Shown here piece by piece: positions 22,806 to 34,361 of a stretch of 64,000 nt of DNA (position 1 is the first letter of the stretch; each line of letters begins with the position of its first letter). Position numbers and translations under genes: made by a program. Below the pieces are notes generated by a model. It searched no databases. It had not been told where the DNA came from and saw only the letters and a program-made list of their open reading frames with translations. This DNA comes from Chionoecetes opilio (Eukaryota > Arthropoda > Malacostraca > Decapoda > Majidae). The stretch lies in the NCBI GenBank assembly GCA_016584305.1, contig JACEEZ010002651.1, forward strand, positions 2,501 through 66,500, written 5' to 3'.

Positions 22806-25800
22806 GGGGTGCGTTAATTACACTGGTCGACACCAAAAATGGTTCTGAGTTCATTGTGTGTGGGTTGGAAAGCATCTTTGCTGCTGATTTCAAAAATGGC
22901 ATTGCTTTTTCTCTAGCACGTCTAGTTTTTGAAATATCGGCATTTTAAATGTTAATAGCTAATATAATTATATACGTATATATAATTATAAAATTAATCG
23001 AAACAATCCCCCTACGTTAATATATATTACTCGTAATTAAATGGTGCCTGCGGCTTTATTAGGACCTAATGTACATATCTGGCAAAAAATATACTTAAAT
23101 TATGTTCCAAATATATCCGAAAATGTGCCACATCTTGGAAATATCCGAAAATATGCCAAATCACAGTAAATTTTGACTTTATATATATATACATCTGTAT
23201 TTTGGAACACAACTTCAAGATTTTTTTTGAGAGAAAGATGCGCTAGTTCGAAGAACAGTCAGATCTAGACTGTTCTTCAGAAGAACAGTCAAGATCTCAA
23301 ATTGGTATTAAATATACATATGATCAAAACTATACCTAACACACAAAAGTACTCACCCTGCTCCATAGTACATCAGAAGTGTTTCTGTAGTTTGCTCTTT
23401 CGTTTGTAGGAGCAGCTACTTTCACGTTGTAGCGTCCAGCAATAGTCCCCTATCATGTTGGGACTGAATCGTCCTTGGTATCGGGTTTCCATGGTGGCAA
23501 TGTTCTGGTGGAAACGTTCCCCCTGCTCATCACTGACCGCGCCAAGATTCGTTGGGAAGAAATCAAGATGTGAATGGAAAAAGTGGATTTTGAGTGACAT
23601 CCGAGCCCCAAGCGCATGGTAACTCTTCAACATGTCATTTACAAGTTCCTCATAATTCGATGCTCGAACATTACCTAGGTAGTTAGTTCTTTATAACAGC
23701 CAAAAAGCTCTTCCAAGCAGCTTTTTCCAGGGCAGTTAGGCTCTTTACAAAGTCATCATCATTGAGTAGTTGACGAATTTGAGGGCCATTGAAAACACCT
23801 GCCTTTACTTTGGCTTCAGATACAGTGCGTTCAAACTTTGCTAACAAATACTGAAAGCCAGCACCATTTTGATCCATGGCCTTCACAAAATTTTTCATTA
23901 ACCCAAGTTTCAGATGCAATGGAGGTAAGTACACCTTTTCACTGTCAACAAGAGGTTTGTACATACAGTTGAACCTGCCAGGTGAGTCTTTCGGTCGTGC
24001 TGGCCATTCCTTTTGTTTGTAATGTTTGCTGTCCGCTCTAGAGTCCCCAAAAAAAGAAAACACATGTGCTTAGTGAAACCTAACTGGAGTCCTAGAAGCA
24101 AGGAGATTACCTTCAGGTCCCCACACAGATTCCACTGATTTTTCTTCATATTTAACAGCAGATAACAAAGTCTTCATAGTTTCATAAGTTTCACTCATTT
24201 CATGGCCATGCGCAATTGGAACACTCGGAAGCTTATTTCCTTTATGCAGAAGAACGGCCTTTAGCGTGTTTTTTCCTGAATCTATGAATAGCCACCACTC
24301 ACTCTTATCATAAGTGTATCATAAGACTCACAGAGTTGTTCCATGAGTGTGTCAAAATCAAAGCAGTAACAGAGCTTGTGTTCCATCTTGAAGAAGCTTG
24401 AAAGTTCTTTATGTCTACGACGAAACGTGGTGATGAGAACTCCTTCTTGTAGAAAATTCCATTCCTTGAGACGAGATCCAAGGACTTCACTTTTCTCCTT
24501 GGGTAGATCTAGGTCCCTAGCAAGGTCATGTAGCATTTCCTGACTGATGAATTTGGGCTCTCTGTTGTCTGCCATTTCTTGAAAGTCTGTATCCATGGGA
24601 TTATCCTCCTCGTTCGAATCTGATTCACTTATAGCACTTGCAATTGGAACATTTGGAACTGGGAGATCAGGACCATGTGACACAGGCCTGATGGCAGAAG
24701 GTACGTCAGGATACCTGATTTTAGCTCGCGTTTCTACTGAATATCCTTTGATGTTAGTGAGGCAGAAGTAGCAGTCAGTACTGTGATCCTTTTGTTCACG
24801 CCAAACCATTGGGATGCCGAATGCCATGCCTGATGGCCGTTTGCCACGCATCCACTCATTCAAGTGGTTCACACAGGGGTTGCATGCTACGTGAGGGGCC
24901 CACTTCTTATCTTGATCACCTATACGGCACTTGAAGTAATGCAGATAAGCTGCTTTAACATTCTTTGTAAGAGGTTTCTGCAGACTGTCAGGGGTTAAAA
25001 TTCCACATATGTAACAAAAACTGTCCGATGCATTCACACAGTTACGGCGCTCCATCACAGCCCGGTACAAGGTACTATATATGGTAAACCAACTAAAATT
25101 AGGACTCCACTAAATCAAACACATCATATCTGCAAAGAAAAATAAAATGTTTAAACATGTCAATAGCTGTACGATCAGTAGGTAAACATGTACTACACAG
25201 CCTGCTAACCCCTCGCCATAACGCAGCGCGCACACCCTCCCCTGCTCACTGCACAAACCACACTGACTCAAAAACACTGCACTGCCCTAAATAGGCTTGA
25301 TAAAAGAAAAGATTAAGAGTTTAAAATGAAAACTTTGGTGAAACCTATTTCTGCTGATTTTACCCATATTTTTTCATGAATTGCGTCTAGTTCTCAAAAA
25401 CTGAACGTGATAGAGTTAATTGAACATCAGATTCGAGTTCAGCAGGGTCGATTTACCTATAATCAGCTTCATTTAGTCCAGAACCATATCTTCGATTTTT
25501 TTTTGTCGACCAGTGTTATCAGTGTATTGTCATGATTTTTTTAATGTCAAAAGTATGATTATGCCGAAATAATCCTAGCTCATTTTCAGATCCATAGCTC
25601 GAAAAATAACTGCAAACAAAAAGAAACAACTCTTAATAACGTTCTTATCCAATGACTTGCTCTGATGAAATATTTCCCAAATACGCATTACACAAATTTA
25701 ATATCCAAGCGATTGATCTTTTAAGAATTTTGAATTTCATTCTTCTTAAGTGTTAAGATTTTTTTATCTTTTTTTGGTTTTCGTGAAGATATTTGCAAAT

Positions 25801-26006
25801 TTTTGCAATTAATTACCCATAATTGAAAAATAAAACGTAAGATCAGATTTTAACTCACATTTTAATCAAATTTTAATTCATCTTTCCAATGATATAGTGT
25901 TTATTAAATTCGGTACAATAGTGGCGAAATTATTAAAGAAAAACAGGAAAAAAAACAGTTTTTGAATATCGCGGTTTAAAGGCGCGCGGTTTAAGCCGCG
26001 CACCCC
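22806..26006. mobile_element. Candidate TTAA-flanked DNA transposon
   Basis: GGGGTGCG at 22806 and its complement CGCACCCC at 25999-26006 face each other. Both are bounded by TTAA (22802-22805, 26007-26010), as expected of TTAA-targeting superfamilies such as Kolobok or piggyBac. An inner inverted pair (ACACTGGTCGAC near 22821; GTCGACCAGTGT near 25506) supports a paired origin. Similar flanks further out (GAGACTC..CGAG at 22783 and inverted at 26026) could mean the true ends lie slightly beyond. The interior carries the protein remnant at 23373-25070. Superfamily is undecided. Confidence 0.45.
23373..25070 (-). pseudogene. Transposase-like protein of a dispersed family, frameshifted
   Basis: An open frame at 24282-25070 starts with a cysteine-rich region: FCYICG (about residue 18), YFKCRIGDQDKKWAPHVAC (about 46-65), CNPCVNHLNEW, GIPMVWRE and DCYFC (about 98). 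After a frameshift near 24300 the minus strand reads WWLFIDSGK, then CGDLKVISLLLGLQ (about 24110), LPPLHLKLGLMKNFVKAMD (about 23900), QIRQLLNDDDF (about 23770), and in 23373-23633 SHLDFFPTNLGAVSDEQGERFHQ. I recognise this as a protein common in arthropod genomes but know no function. The D (FIDSGK), D (CGDLK) and E (DEQGERF) order is compatible with a DDE/RNase H-fold transposase; that is inference. At least three frame breaks make it dead. Confidence 0.6.
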
Positions 26007-26032
26007 TTAAACCTCAAGGCTCGGTGAGTCTC

Positions 26033-26985
26033 AGCAGATACTGGTTTGTTTGTTTACTCTCCCAGCCACGCTCTCTATCACTCTTGAAGTGTTATATGAC
26101 ATAACTGGTATCTGGTCCCCCCTTTGCAAAAGGTACTAGTCACAAAAGGGTACTTACTAGCTGTCAGACGCGCATTGACAGTTTGCTGAACTACAGCCAG
26201 CAGTCTTTCTCTCTGAGCCACTTTATGCCTTGATGTCCTCGGCATGGTGGTGAAGGAGGTAGAGAGCGTGAGGTAGATCAATCCTGCGCTGAATAAATGG
26301 TCTGGAGGGAGCAGGAATGGTGGAAGGCTGAAAGATGAGCTGCGACACCCGGCCTCTCCCTCTACTCCCTCACAACTGAGACCTTGAGACGATCCTCTGT
26401 CTCACAGAGAGGGACTGAGAGGTGACAGTTTGCCTATGCCAGTACATATCATACGAGTTTTCTTTACGGATATTTTTCGCTTAGATTTCATAATATTCAT
26501 ATGGCTTGACATTAGTGACGAACGAGGGGGGGGGGGGGGTAGAAAATCAACCATAACTCTTTTTTTTTTTGGCTGATTTCTTTATAATACTTTGTCACAA
26601 GCTTGCTCAAGTGTTCAACTACGCATGACATTTTTTTTCACCTATTTCGATTTTTTCGGAAATATTCGTGTGACGCTCCCCTTAAATCGGTTTTTTTTTT
26701 AAATAAATTTTGTATTATCTATTGTGTTTGTACGTATGTAAGGTACATGTTGTGTAGTGTGAGTAGAGAGAGGAGTTGCCTTTAGAGTGCATGCTGAAGC
26801 TTCTCTTTTGTGTAACTGAGACACTAAGGGATATAGACAGAGAGGACACGAGGAGTGTCAATGATAAGTCTACAGCACCCTCTCCGCCCCCGTAAGTATT
26901 ACCGCCCCGGAAATATTTCACCATGATCATCGGTATTGATCGATGATCGATATATAGGAGCTACATGCTCCTATATATACTCCTT
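26033..26985. other. Intronic sequence with homopolymers, nothing recognised
   Basis: The region contains long G, T and A runs (for example about 26526-26540 and 26561-26570) and no protein or tRNA-like motif that I can identify. Short open frames are not supported. Confidence 0.4.
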
Positions 26986-26989
26986 GCAG

Positions 26990-27960
26990 ACGCTACTAAA
27001 ATAACGAAGATAATAATCACTACTGCCGATAAGATACAATTGCAATCTGACTTTCATCGCTCATATATTAGTTAGTTGGGCAAACATGTGGCAGATTAAA
27101 TTTAGTACCGATAAGTGTAAAGTTTTACATATAGAAAGTACTAACGATTGAAATAACTACTCAATGAACAAACGTGAACATGCCAATGATAGCGAAAAAA
27201 AAAAGCTTTGGAAAAATTATAAACAAATGACCACTAAGTCACTTAAATGATTCCACGCCTCCGAAACAAGCTATATGAAGAGCGACTGCAAAAACTTAAC
27301 ATGTTCAGTTTGTCAAAATGTTAGTTACGAGGAGACTTGATAGAATGATAGTTTCATGGCGTCGATAATATTAACATAGATAATACTATTTATAGTATAT
27401 TGATCGGACAAACACGATTCGTATTAATAGATACAAGATCATTGGTTGAAGATTTCAGTCACATGAAGCGAAGCACTTTTTTTTAATACAGTTTGTTAAT
27501 ATTGGTGCTCTATTCTAGCACAAGTAGTTAATGGTAACATGGTTGAGGCGTTTAGGAACAAACTAGATAAATACATAATATCAACTGCCAACCTCAATTT
27601 TCTTATCTGCGGTCTTATAAAATTTGTTACGTTTATTTATTTATACATTTATTTTTCTTTCTATTTATAGCTTAGTGTATGTCCTCTCCTTCAACTTTTC
27701 ATATCAAAATCTATGCTAGTTTTTCAATACTGCATGGTGTTTTTTCTCACTTTTTTTCTGCTCGCCTCAGCCGTAGGAGGGCGGGGTTGGCAAGAAGGAA
27801 GGAGCCTTCAACTCAACTATGCTATTCGTTTGCCTCTAACACGAAGCAACTAGTGGTAAAAAGTAGTTACAAAGACTGTCCCGTTTGGACCAGTAGGGCT
27901 GTTGCTGTCTGTTCTTCCCTTGTATTCCTCCTCCTCCTCCTCCTCCTACATCATCATCAT
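26990..27960 (+). mobile_element. CR1-like element, C-terminus and 3' UTR
   Basis: The reading, across frameshifts, is KIQLQSDF-type followed by WQIKFSTDKCKVLHI (about 27091), NKLYEERLQKLNMFSLSK (about 27262), GDLIEC (about 27331), and FRNKLDKYIISTANL (about 27551). It then passes into a 3' region that ends in CTCCTC repeats at about 27930-27960. It corresponds to the part of a CR1-like protein that lies after the segment seen at 11600-13850. Confidence 0.6.
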
Positions 27961-28464
27961 CATCGTTGTCATCATTATAGATATTTTGGAAATGAAGAGC
28001 TTAAAAAAACAGCAATTTGAATGCAAGGGCTAACAACTTTTTTTTGTAGAATTTCTTATTAGAATAAAGTGCAGAAATAAGTGCATTTTGTTGTGATATA
28101 TGGCTTTTTAGGTGTTGAAATGGCTTGAGCTAAAACCATATTGTGATGAAATCGTTATAACATTGTTAAAAAAAAGGTGCAATCTCCATGTTCAAATGGG
28201 TCGGCCTTCATCATGTGATGTTAGCAATTACATGGTAATGTAAAGGAAAAGATAACAACAAAGATGAAAGTGCCTATACCATGTCAGTAAATTCATATTT
28301 GATGTCATAATCAAATAATTCATCCTTGTTATAAGTGAGTTAGGTTTCAATGTAGTGAATTTAGAAAGAAAATACTCTTAGGTGAATATTGTGTACTCAA
28401 CCAGTTATGCATAGAGCAATATATATAAATTGATTTATCTTTTTCCTTTAAATCTTGAACCCAG

Positions 28465-28648
28465 TGAATTCAATGAGGCTTACACAGCATTCTCCATCCT
28501 CACCTATGATTGTTTGGATCCTGCTGAGGATACATTCAATGAGGGTCATCAACAATTCAAGAAAAAGGTTACCGAACTTGAGCAGCGCCTCAGCCTCATC
28601 GTCAAGAATGCATTGCAGGAGTCTCAGAGTCCAGAGGCATATTTCAAG
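28465..28648 (+). CDS. Dynein heavy chain, tail-domain exon
   Basis: The exon runs from a TTGAACCCAG acceptor to an AAG|GTAAGA donor and is 184 bases. Its first base completes a serine codon from the previous exon; 61 codons follow: EFNEAYTAFSILTYDCLDP, then FNEGHQQFKKKVTELEQRL and ESQSPEAYFK. The YDCLDP.....F.....F...V..LE.RL pattern matches the DHC_N1 tail of axonemal heavy chains. A continuous open frame extends on both sides into intron, but the splice signals and phase set these borders. It ends in phase 0, as the next exon requires. A sense-oriented RTE fragment starts about 190 bases downstream. Confidence 0.9.
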
Positions 28649-28838
28649 GTAAGAATTTTTTTGGGGGGGAAACTTAAAGAAAAAAAGATTGAAGAATACA
28701 TATAAATAGATGATGGTGAAATAAGTTAAAGTATATCGTATGATCACATTGTATGAGCACTTATTAAACGAGAATTCGATCATACGAGACTGATGACTTT
28801 GCACCCATTTGCGGTGTATGAGTAATATATGCTTGATA

Positions 28839-29170
28839 TGAGTATGGCTCGTTGGGCTGAGTACTTTGGGCAGTTGTTCACGGTGGATCCTCCAATTGAA
28901 CAGCTTCACACCACTGGATTACGGGCAGTGGATATCGATCCTCCCATTGATGAAACCGCACCCTCTCTTGAGGAAGTCAGAAAGGTTGTAGCAAAGTTGA
29001 GGGGTAGAAAGGCAGCTGGTGTCTGTAATATCAGTGCAGAGCTCATCCAAGCTGGGGGCGAGGCCATGATCCGCGGGTTGCATGCTATCCTGACTGCCGT
29101 GTGGCAATCAGGTACCATTCCTCCTGACTGGAAAAGGGGGCTGGTCGTCCCTATCTGGAAAGGGAAAGGG
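28839..29170 (+). mobile_element. RTE-like element, left half (split by LTR element)
   Basis: Sense-strand coding MARWAEYFGQLFTVDPPI to IPPDWKRGLVVPIWKGKG covers the pre-RT segment of the RTE family. It stops at the AAGGG target site at 29166-29170. The remainder of the same copy resumes at 34362, after the 5.2-kb LTR element, at precisely the next position of the RTE sequence. Confidence 0.8.
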
Positions 29171-29360
29171 TGTACCGAGACGGGGGTACACTACTTGAAT
29201 ATTATGAGTAGAGGCAGGACAGGAGATGAGAGAGTGTGGCGGGGGCTGGTACTTTGGTAGCTGTGGTCGAGACGGCCAGGCGAGGTGTGTGGTCAAGCAC
29301 GTGGGTTCAAAGGTCTGTGCATTCATTGTCTTAGCGTATCCTTAAAATATACGTAAGTGT

Positions 29361-29775
29361 GTGTTTTTACCGAGTGATTTGCCATTATTATGTTTACGAG
29401 TTTTTCTAGCTTGCCGAATTCAAAGCTTTATTTTTTATTGTGTTTTTACCGAGTGAAATTCCATCCTTCAGTTTTTTAAGCTTGCCGAATTTGAGGCTTA
29501 ATTTTCCTTTGTGTCTTTACTGAGTGATTTGCCATTATGTTTCCCTAATATTTTTTAGCTTGCCGAATTTGAAGCTTTACTTATAATTTCTAAACTGCAT
29601 ATATTTCTAAATCATATATTCTCATAACAGTGAAAGTCAGTGATTATTTCAGTGTTGATTAAGTGAGTGATATTCCATTATATTTCCCTAAGTTTTTTTA
29701 GCTTGCCGAATTCGAAGCTTTATTTATAATTTCTAAACTGCATATATTTCTTATTCATAACAGCGAATATCATTG
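29361..29775 (+). repeat. Tandem array inside the left LTR
   Basis: Four units of roughly 70-145 bases each carry a TTACCGAGTGATTTGCCAT-like opening and AGCTTGCCGAATT..AAGCTTTA. They start near 29361, 29439, 29511 and 29655. The right LTR lacks the array altogether: its CACATACGTGTGTGG passes straight to GGTCAATAATTACC. The array therefore expanded, or was gained, in the left LTR. Confidence 0.75.
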
Positions 29776-30579
29776 TTTTGTTGTGTGGCGTGTATGTCTT
29801 GTTTATGCTACGGTACTGCTTTTTGGTCAATAATTACCAACGTGTAGACAGAAGATTGATTATATATTGCTCAGCAGGAACAGCAGTTGTTGGGATATGG
29901 GCCAGGCACACGTGGCCTGGTCACGAGGCGGAACGCGGAATCTGACCTCCAAGATGAGTGAGGAGCTAATGACTAAGTGAGGCCGAATCATTGATTGAAA
30001 GATTTGTCACCAATTCTTTATTGGTGATGTGGGCCTTTACTGCTCTAGGCGGCCCACAAGGCCGAATCACGCGCCAACCGTATTTATAAGCGGGGTCAAA
30101 AGGCGAGTTGCCATAAAGAGTGTTGCTATATATACCCAACCTACGACACCAGTACAGTAGGCTACATTACTCCCCGTCGAAAGAGAATTCGTGTCCTCAC
30201 GGATTATAGGGGATATAAAGATATGAACATAACTTATGAGATATAAAGTGCCGTAAGGGTAAACAAAATATATAGGTGGATGAGAACAGCAAAAAAAATG
30301 GAGGGAAAATTAGCCTATAACCAAAAATGACGCTAAGGAGAACATGAAAATGAATCACTCAAAAATATATATATGGAAATTACTACACCAAGAAGATAAC
30401 ATGAGAAAGTCACACAAAATATTGAGATAAACCGTACCAAAGGAGAAAATATGAGAAAATCACAGAAATGGAAATATATAAATCATACCAAGGGAAAATA
30501 TGTGAATATCACTCAGAAATGGGAAGATAAATCACACCAGAGTAGATAATATTTCAAAGTATACAACAAAGTAGATAAG

Positions 30580-30885
30580 TTAACCACCCTGACAAGTAGC
30601 GGACTGAAATAAGCAGAGACTATTTTAAGTTAACCACGCAACCGAATCGTAGACAGAAAATAAGCAGAGATTATATTGAGTTAACCACGCAACCGAGTCG
30701 TGGACAGAAAATAAGCAGATATTATATTGAGTTAACCACGCAACCGAGTTGTGGACATAAAATAAGCTGATCAAGATATTACCTGGTTCACCACTCAAGC
30801 ACACATGCAGGACGTGGACTGAAATATGCAGAACAGTAAATACGTTAACCACGCAACCGAGCCGTGGACAGAAAATAAGTTGAGA
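30580..30885 (+). repeat. 51-bp tandem repeat in LTR-element interior
   Basis: GTTAACCACGCAACCGAGTC-type units with GTGGACAGAAAATAAGCAGA recur at about 30629, 30680 and 30731, with diverged units at about 30586 and 30844. They lie just 3' of the left LTR. Beyond them, about 285 bases at 30961-31250 are duplicated at 31243 onward; the second copy is split by the RTE insertion at 31367. Confidence 0.7.
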
Positions 30886-31366
30886 CATTAATATGCAAAA
30901 TATAAGCATGGGAACCAAAATCACAAAAGCACGCAAAAATTACATCATTGGTCTTGAGAAACCGTATACATGAGTAAAAGTGGAAATTATGACCAAGAGA
31001 TTCCAGATCTAAGGTCTTCAAAACAGTATACCAAAATAGACAATTATGACCAAAATAGGCGTAACATACACACCAGTGTCACAACAGACACAAAAATGAG
31101 GACATCTTACTCCTTGTCAAAGACGCGCTGAAAACTTAACACAAGCGAACAGCGAGGCAGGAGATAGCCATAAACAGTTATTTATGCTCCACACCAGCTG
31201 AAGCACCAGGTCAAGCCAACGAAGGAGAGAAGTGGTCGTGAGAACAGTATACAATATCAAAAGTGGAAATTATGACTAAGATTCCAGATCTAAAAGTCTT
31301 CAAAGCAGTATACCAAAATAGAAAATTATGACCAAAATGAAACGTACTTACACACCATGTGCCAAC

Positions 31367-32545
31367 ACAATCAATCAATCATTGGGGGCATACGCCGGGG
31401 GGCGCGTCGCCTCGCCCACCCTACGACGCCACTCCCGGGGGTCACCACGCGCGAGTTCCCATGCAGGCTCCTTTCCCATACCAAGCAGCTCTCGACAAGA
31501 AACATAAACTTGCCCCAGCCACGAGCCTTGTGGGCGCCCCCTTGGCCTCCTCCACGCCGGATTGTCTCTTACAGATACAACCCGATGGGAAGGATCGGTT
31601 TCAGGGTAGCGTGCCACATGCCCATATAGCCGAAGTTGGCGCTGACGGACTGTGCAGGTAATAGGCCTCGATTCAGTCACACGGTGCAATCGCTGATTTG
31701 ACACGTAATCATCCCAGCGATACCCCATGATTCTGCGAAGAGACTTATTACCAAAGGCATTGATTCGTCTCTTCAAGTCACTATTTAGTGTCCATGTCTC
31801 ACAACCATAGAGTAAGACAGGGATCACAAGCGACTTGAAGATCCGGATCTTTGTCCTCCTGCACAGGTACCGACAACGCCAAATACTCCCACTGAACGAG
31901 TCCATAACACCGTGGGCTATGCCAATCCGTCGTAAGACTTCTTGACGTGACCCGCCGTCATTATGGACTGCGCTACCAAGGTATGTAAAACTTTCCAAGA
32001 TCTCAATGTCCTCGCCACACGCATGAACAGACTGTACTGCTTCATCTAGTAAGTCTCCAAACACCTGGACCTTGGTCTTGAGCCAGGAGACCTCAAGTCC
32101 CAAAGGCTTTGCCTCCTCGTGCAGCGCCTCGAGAGCCATCACCAGGACCTCCAGCGACTCAGCAAAGCTTACTGCTTCATCGGCAAAAACAAGATCAGTG
32201 ATCTTGGTGTTGCCAACGGATGCTCCACAATCACTTTGATCTACAACCTTGTCCAATACCCAGTCCATACAAGCGTTGAAAAGTGATGGGGCAAGGACGT
32301 ACCCTTGCCTCACTCCTGTATTCACAGGAAAGAAGCCGGAAACACCTGCCCCACACTTCACAGCACTCTCAGTCCTAGAATACAGACCAGTTATCAAACC
32401 AATAGTCCTTGCAGGAATCCCTCGAAGTCGCAGAAGATCCCAGAGTGACTCACGATGCACTGAGTCAAACGCCTTCTTGAGATCAACATAGGCTGCAAGC
32501 ATCCCCTGTCGAAACTCACGTCGGCGTTCCACCAGGACACGACAA
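31367..32545 (-). mobile_element. RTE-like element nested in the LTR element, ORF open but FADE catalytic box
   Basis: A 400-residue open frame (31375-32577) runs from LVERRREFRQGMLAAYVDLK through KKAFDSVHRESLWDLLRL, NTGVRQGYVLAPSLFN, LVFADEAVSFAE, SFTYLGSAVHNDGG, LLYGCETWTLNSDLKRR to the C-terminus, and ends in ATCA tail repeats. The RT catalytic box reads FADE where other copies have FADD (about 32174-32188), so the polymerase is probably inactive although the frame is intact. The first residues of the frame belong to the flanking LTR element. It interrupts the second copy of a duplicated interior segment. Confidence 0.85.
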
Positions 32546-33760
32546 CGACAGACGACACATAAAAAGAGGAAAGTCATCTTCTTCCGTCATAAGACACGCT
32601 CAAACTCAACACAAGCGAACAGCGAGGTAGAAGATAGCCATACAGTAGTTATCTATGCTCCATACCAGCTGACCATACCAGGTCAAACCAACGAAGGAGA
32701 GATGAGTTGAGGAGTGGGCGGCGGGTGTGGGCGTGGGCGGCGGGGCGCTCAGAGAGACCCAGCCGAGGTGGGCGGGCGCGGGCGACATCCCGTGGGAGGG
32801 CGTGTGGCGAGTGGGCGCGCTGAGAGAGCCAGCCGAGACGGGCGGCAAGCTGGAGAGAGGCAGAGAGGGGGCGAGGAGACAGGCCACGGGAGGCGCCCGA
32901 CCTGATCCAAGCGGGTGGCCATGACTCAGCCAGGGGGGGCGGAGCATCAGGGAGCGGCGGCGGGCGGCTGTCCGCAGCGCCGGAGGGTTCGGGAGGGGAC
33001 AAGCCATTGTCTACCATAGCGGAAGGTGGGGGGAGTGAACACGCGGTACACCACCAAGCAAGGTCGTGCCGTTCCGAGGCAGACCGTGAAATCCTACCCT
33101 CAGCCTACGAGGGATGCAGGGGAGTGACTCGCAGGTTAGAAATGCGGGAATAAACAGGAAGATAGATAATCACGCAAAAATTGTTTGTAGCCCAATTCGC
33201 GCACACAAATCACACTCGAATGAGATAAATAGCCCAAAATATAGCAACACAGTGCAGAGATGAAAAATATTACCAGATATGAGTCAAGCGAGAGCAAAAT
33301 ATATATAGGGCACGGTAAAATCACAGAAATAACACAAAGCACACGAAATTGATCACGTTTTCAAAGTGACAAGAAAAATATGAACGGCCACAGTTTTCAA
33401 GTGACGTGAAAATAATATAACACTCGCTGAACCACTCACGTTAACAGGGAAGCAGGAACAGGCTCACGAGGGCACCACGAGGGGCTCGTGAAGGGGGTGC
33501 AAGAGGCACGAGAGTGTGGAGACCACACGCGACATCAGGCGGTCGTGTGGGTGCGCATGGGCGTGCAGAGATAGCACACAACATCAGGCATGGGTGGGCG
33601 TGCGGCCGTCGCACGTGACATCGAAACAGGAACAGGGCGCCGTCATGGCGGGCTGAAACATCATGGACGTGCAGGAGGAGGATCGTAGATACGACGAGGC
33701 AGAACATCAGGGTAGAACATCAGGGAACCAACATCAGGCTATCAGAGGAGCACGTGGTGA

Positions 33761-33762
<2 letters not shown>

Positions 33763-33848
<86 letters not shown>
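33763..33848. repeat. (AT)n microsatellite
   Basis: About 85 bases of pure AT dinucleotide repeat lie shortly before the right LTR. Open frames of Tyr-Ile repeats across it are artefacts. Confidence 0.95.
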
Positions 33849-33859
<11 letters not shown>

Positions 33860-34361
33860 CCCACACAAGGAACACACAAACAATAGACCAAACAACAAGA
33901 TGCCACCATACTATACCGGTACGGTGGTACATCACTTGAATATAATGACTAGAGGCAGGACAGGAGATGAGAGAGTGTGGCGGGCGCTGGTAGCTGTGGT
34001 CGAGGCGGCCAGGCGAATGGGAATGTGGTCAAGCACGTGGGTTCAAGGTCTGTGTATGTCTATGCGTCCTTAACACATACGTGTGTGGGTATGGGTCAAT
34101 AATTACCAACGTGCAGACAGAAGATTGATGATATATTGCTCAGCAGGAACAACAGTACAGGAGATGTTGGGATATGGGTCAGGCACACGTGGCCTGGCCA
34201 CGAGGCGGAACGCGGAATCTGACCTCTAAGACGAATGAGGAGCGAGTGACTAAGTGAGGCCGAAGGTCACGCGCCAACCGTATTTATAAGTGGGGTCAAA
34301 GGGCGAGTTGCCATAAAGAGTGTTGCCATATATGCCCAACATACGACAGCAGTACAGTACA

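Larger units (their letters stand above)
29171..34361. mobile_element. Non-autonomous LTR retrotransposon inserted in an RTE copy
   Basis: Direct long repeats flank the element: 29171-30161 (TGTACCGAG start) and 33912-34361 (TATACCGGT start, ending AGTACAGTACA). Both contain AGAGGCAGGACAGGAGATGA, GAGGCGGAACGCGGAATCTG and a TATTTATAAG promoter-like box (about 30081, 34281). A 5-base duplication AAGGG borders the whole (29166-29170, 34362-34366), typical of Gypsy or Bel-Pao integration. No gag or pol frame is visible. The interior has tandem arrays, a GC-rich block (32700-33010), a nested RTE copy and an (AT)n tract. It is probably a LARD-type non-autonomous element. Confidence 0.8.

Noticed and set aside
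32606..33017. GC-rich frames of 122 and 133 residues
   Set aside because: Low-complexity Pro/Ala/Arg translations within the LTR element, no motif in either frame.
33663..34073. Tyr-Ile repeat proteins at 33.7 kb and 62.2 kb
   Set aside because: They are translations of (AT)n tracts with no conserved flanks.
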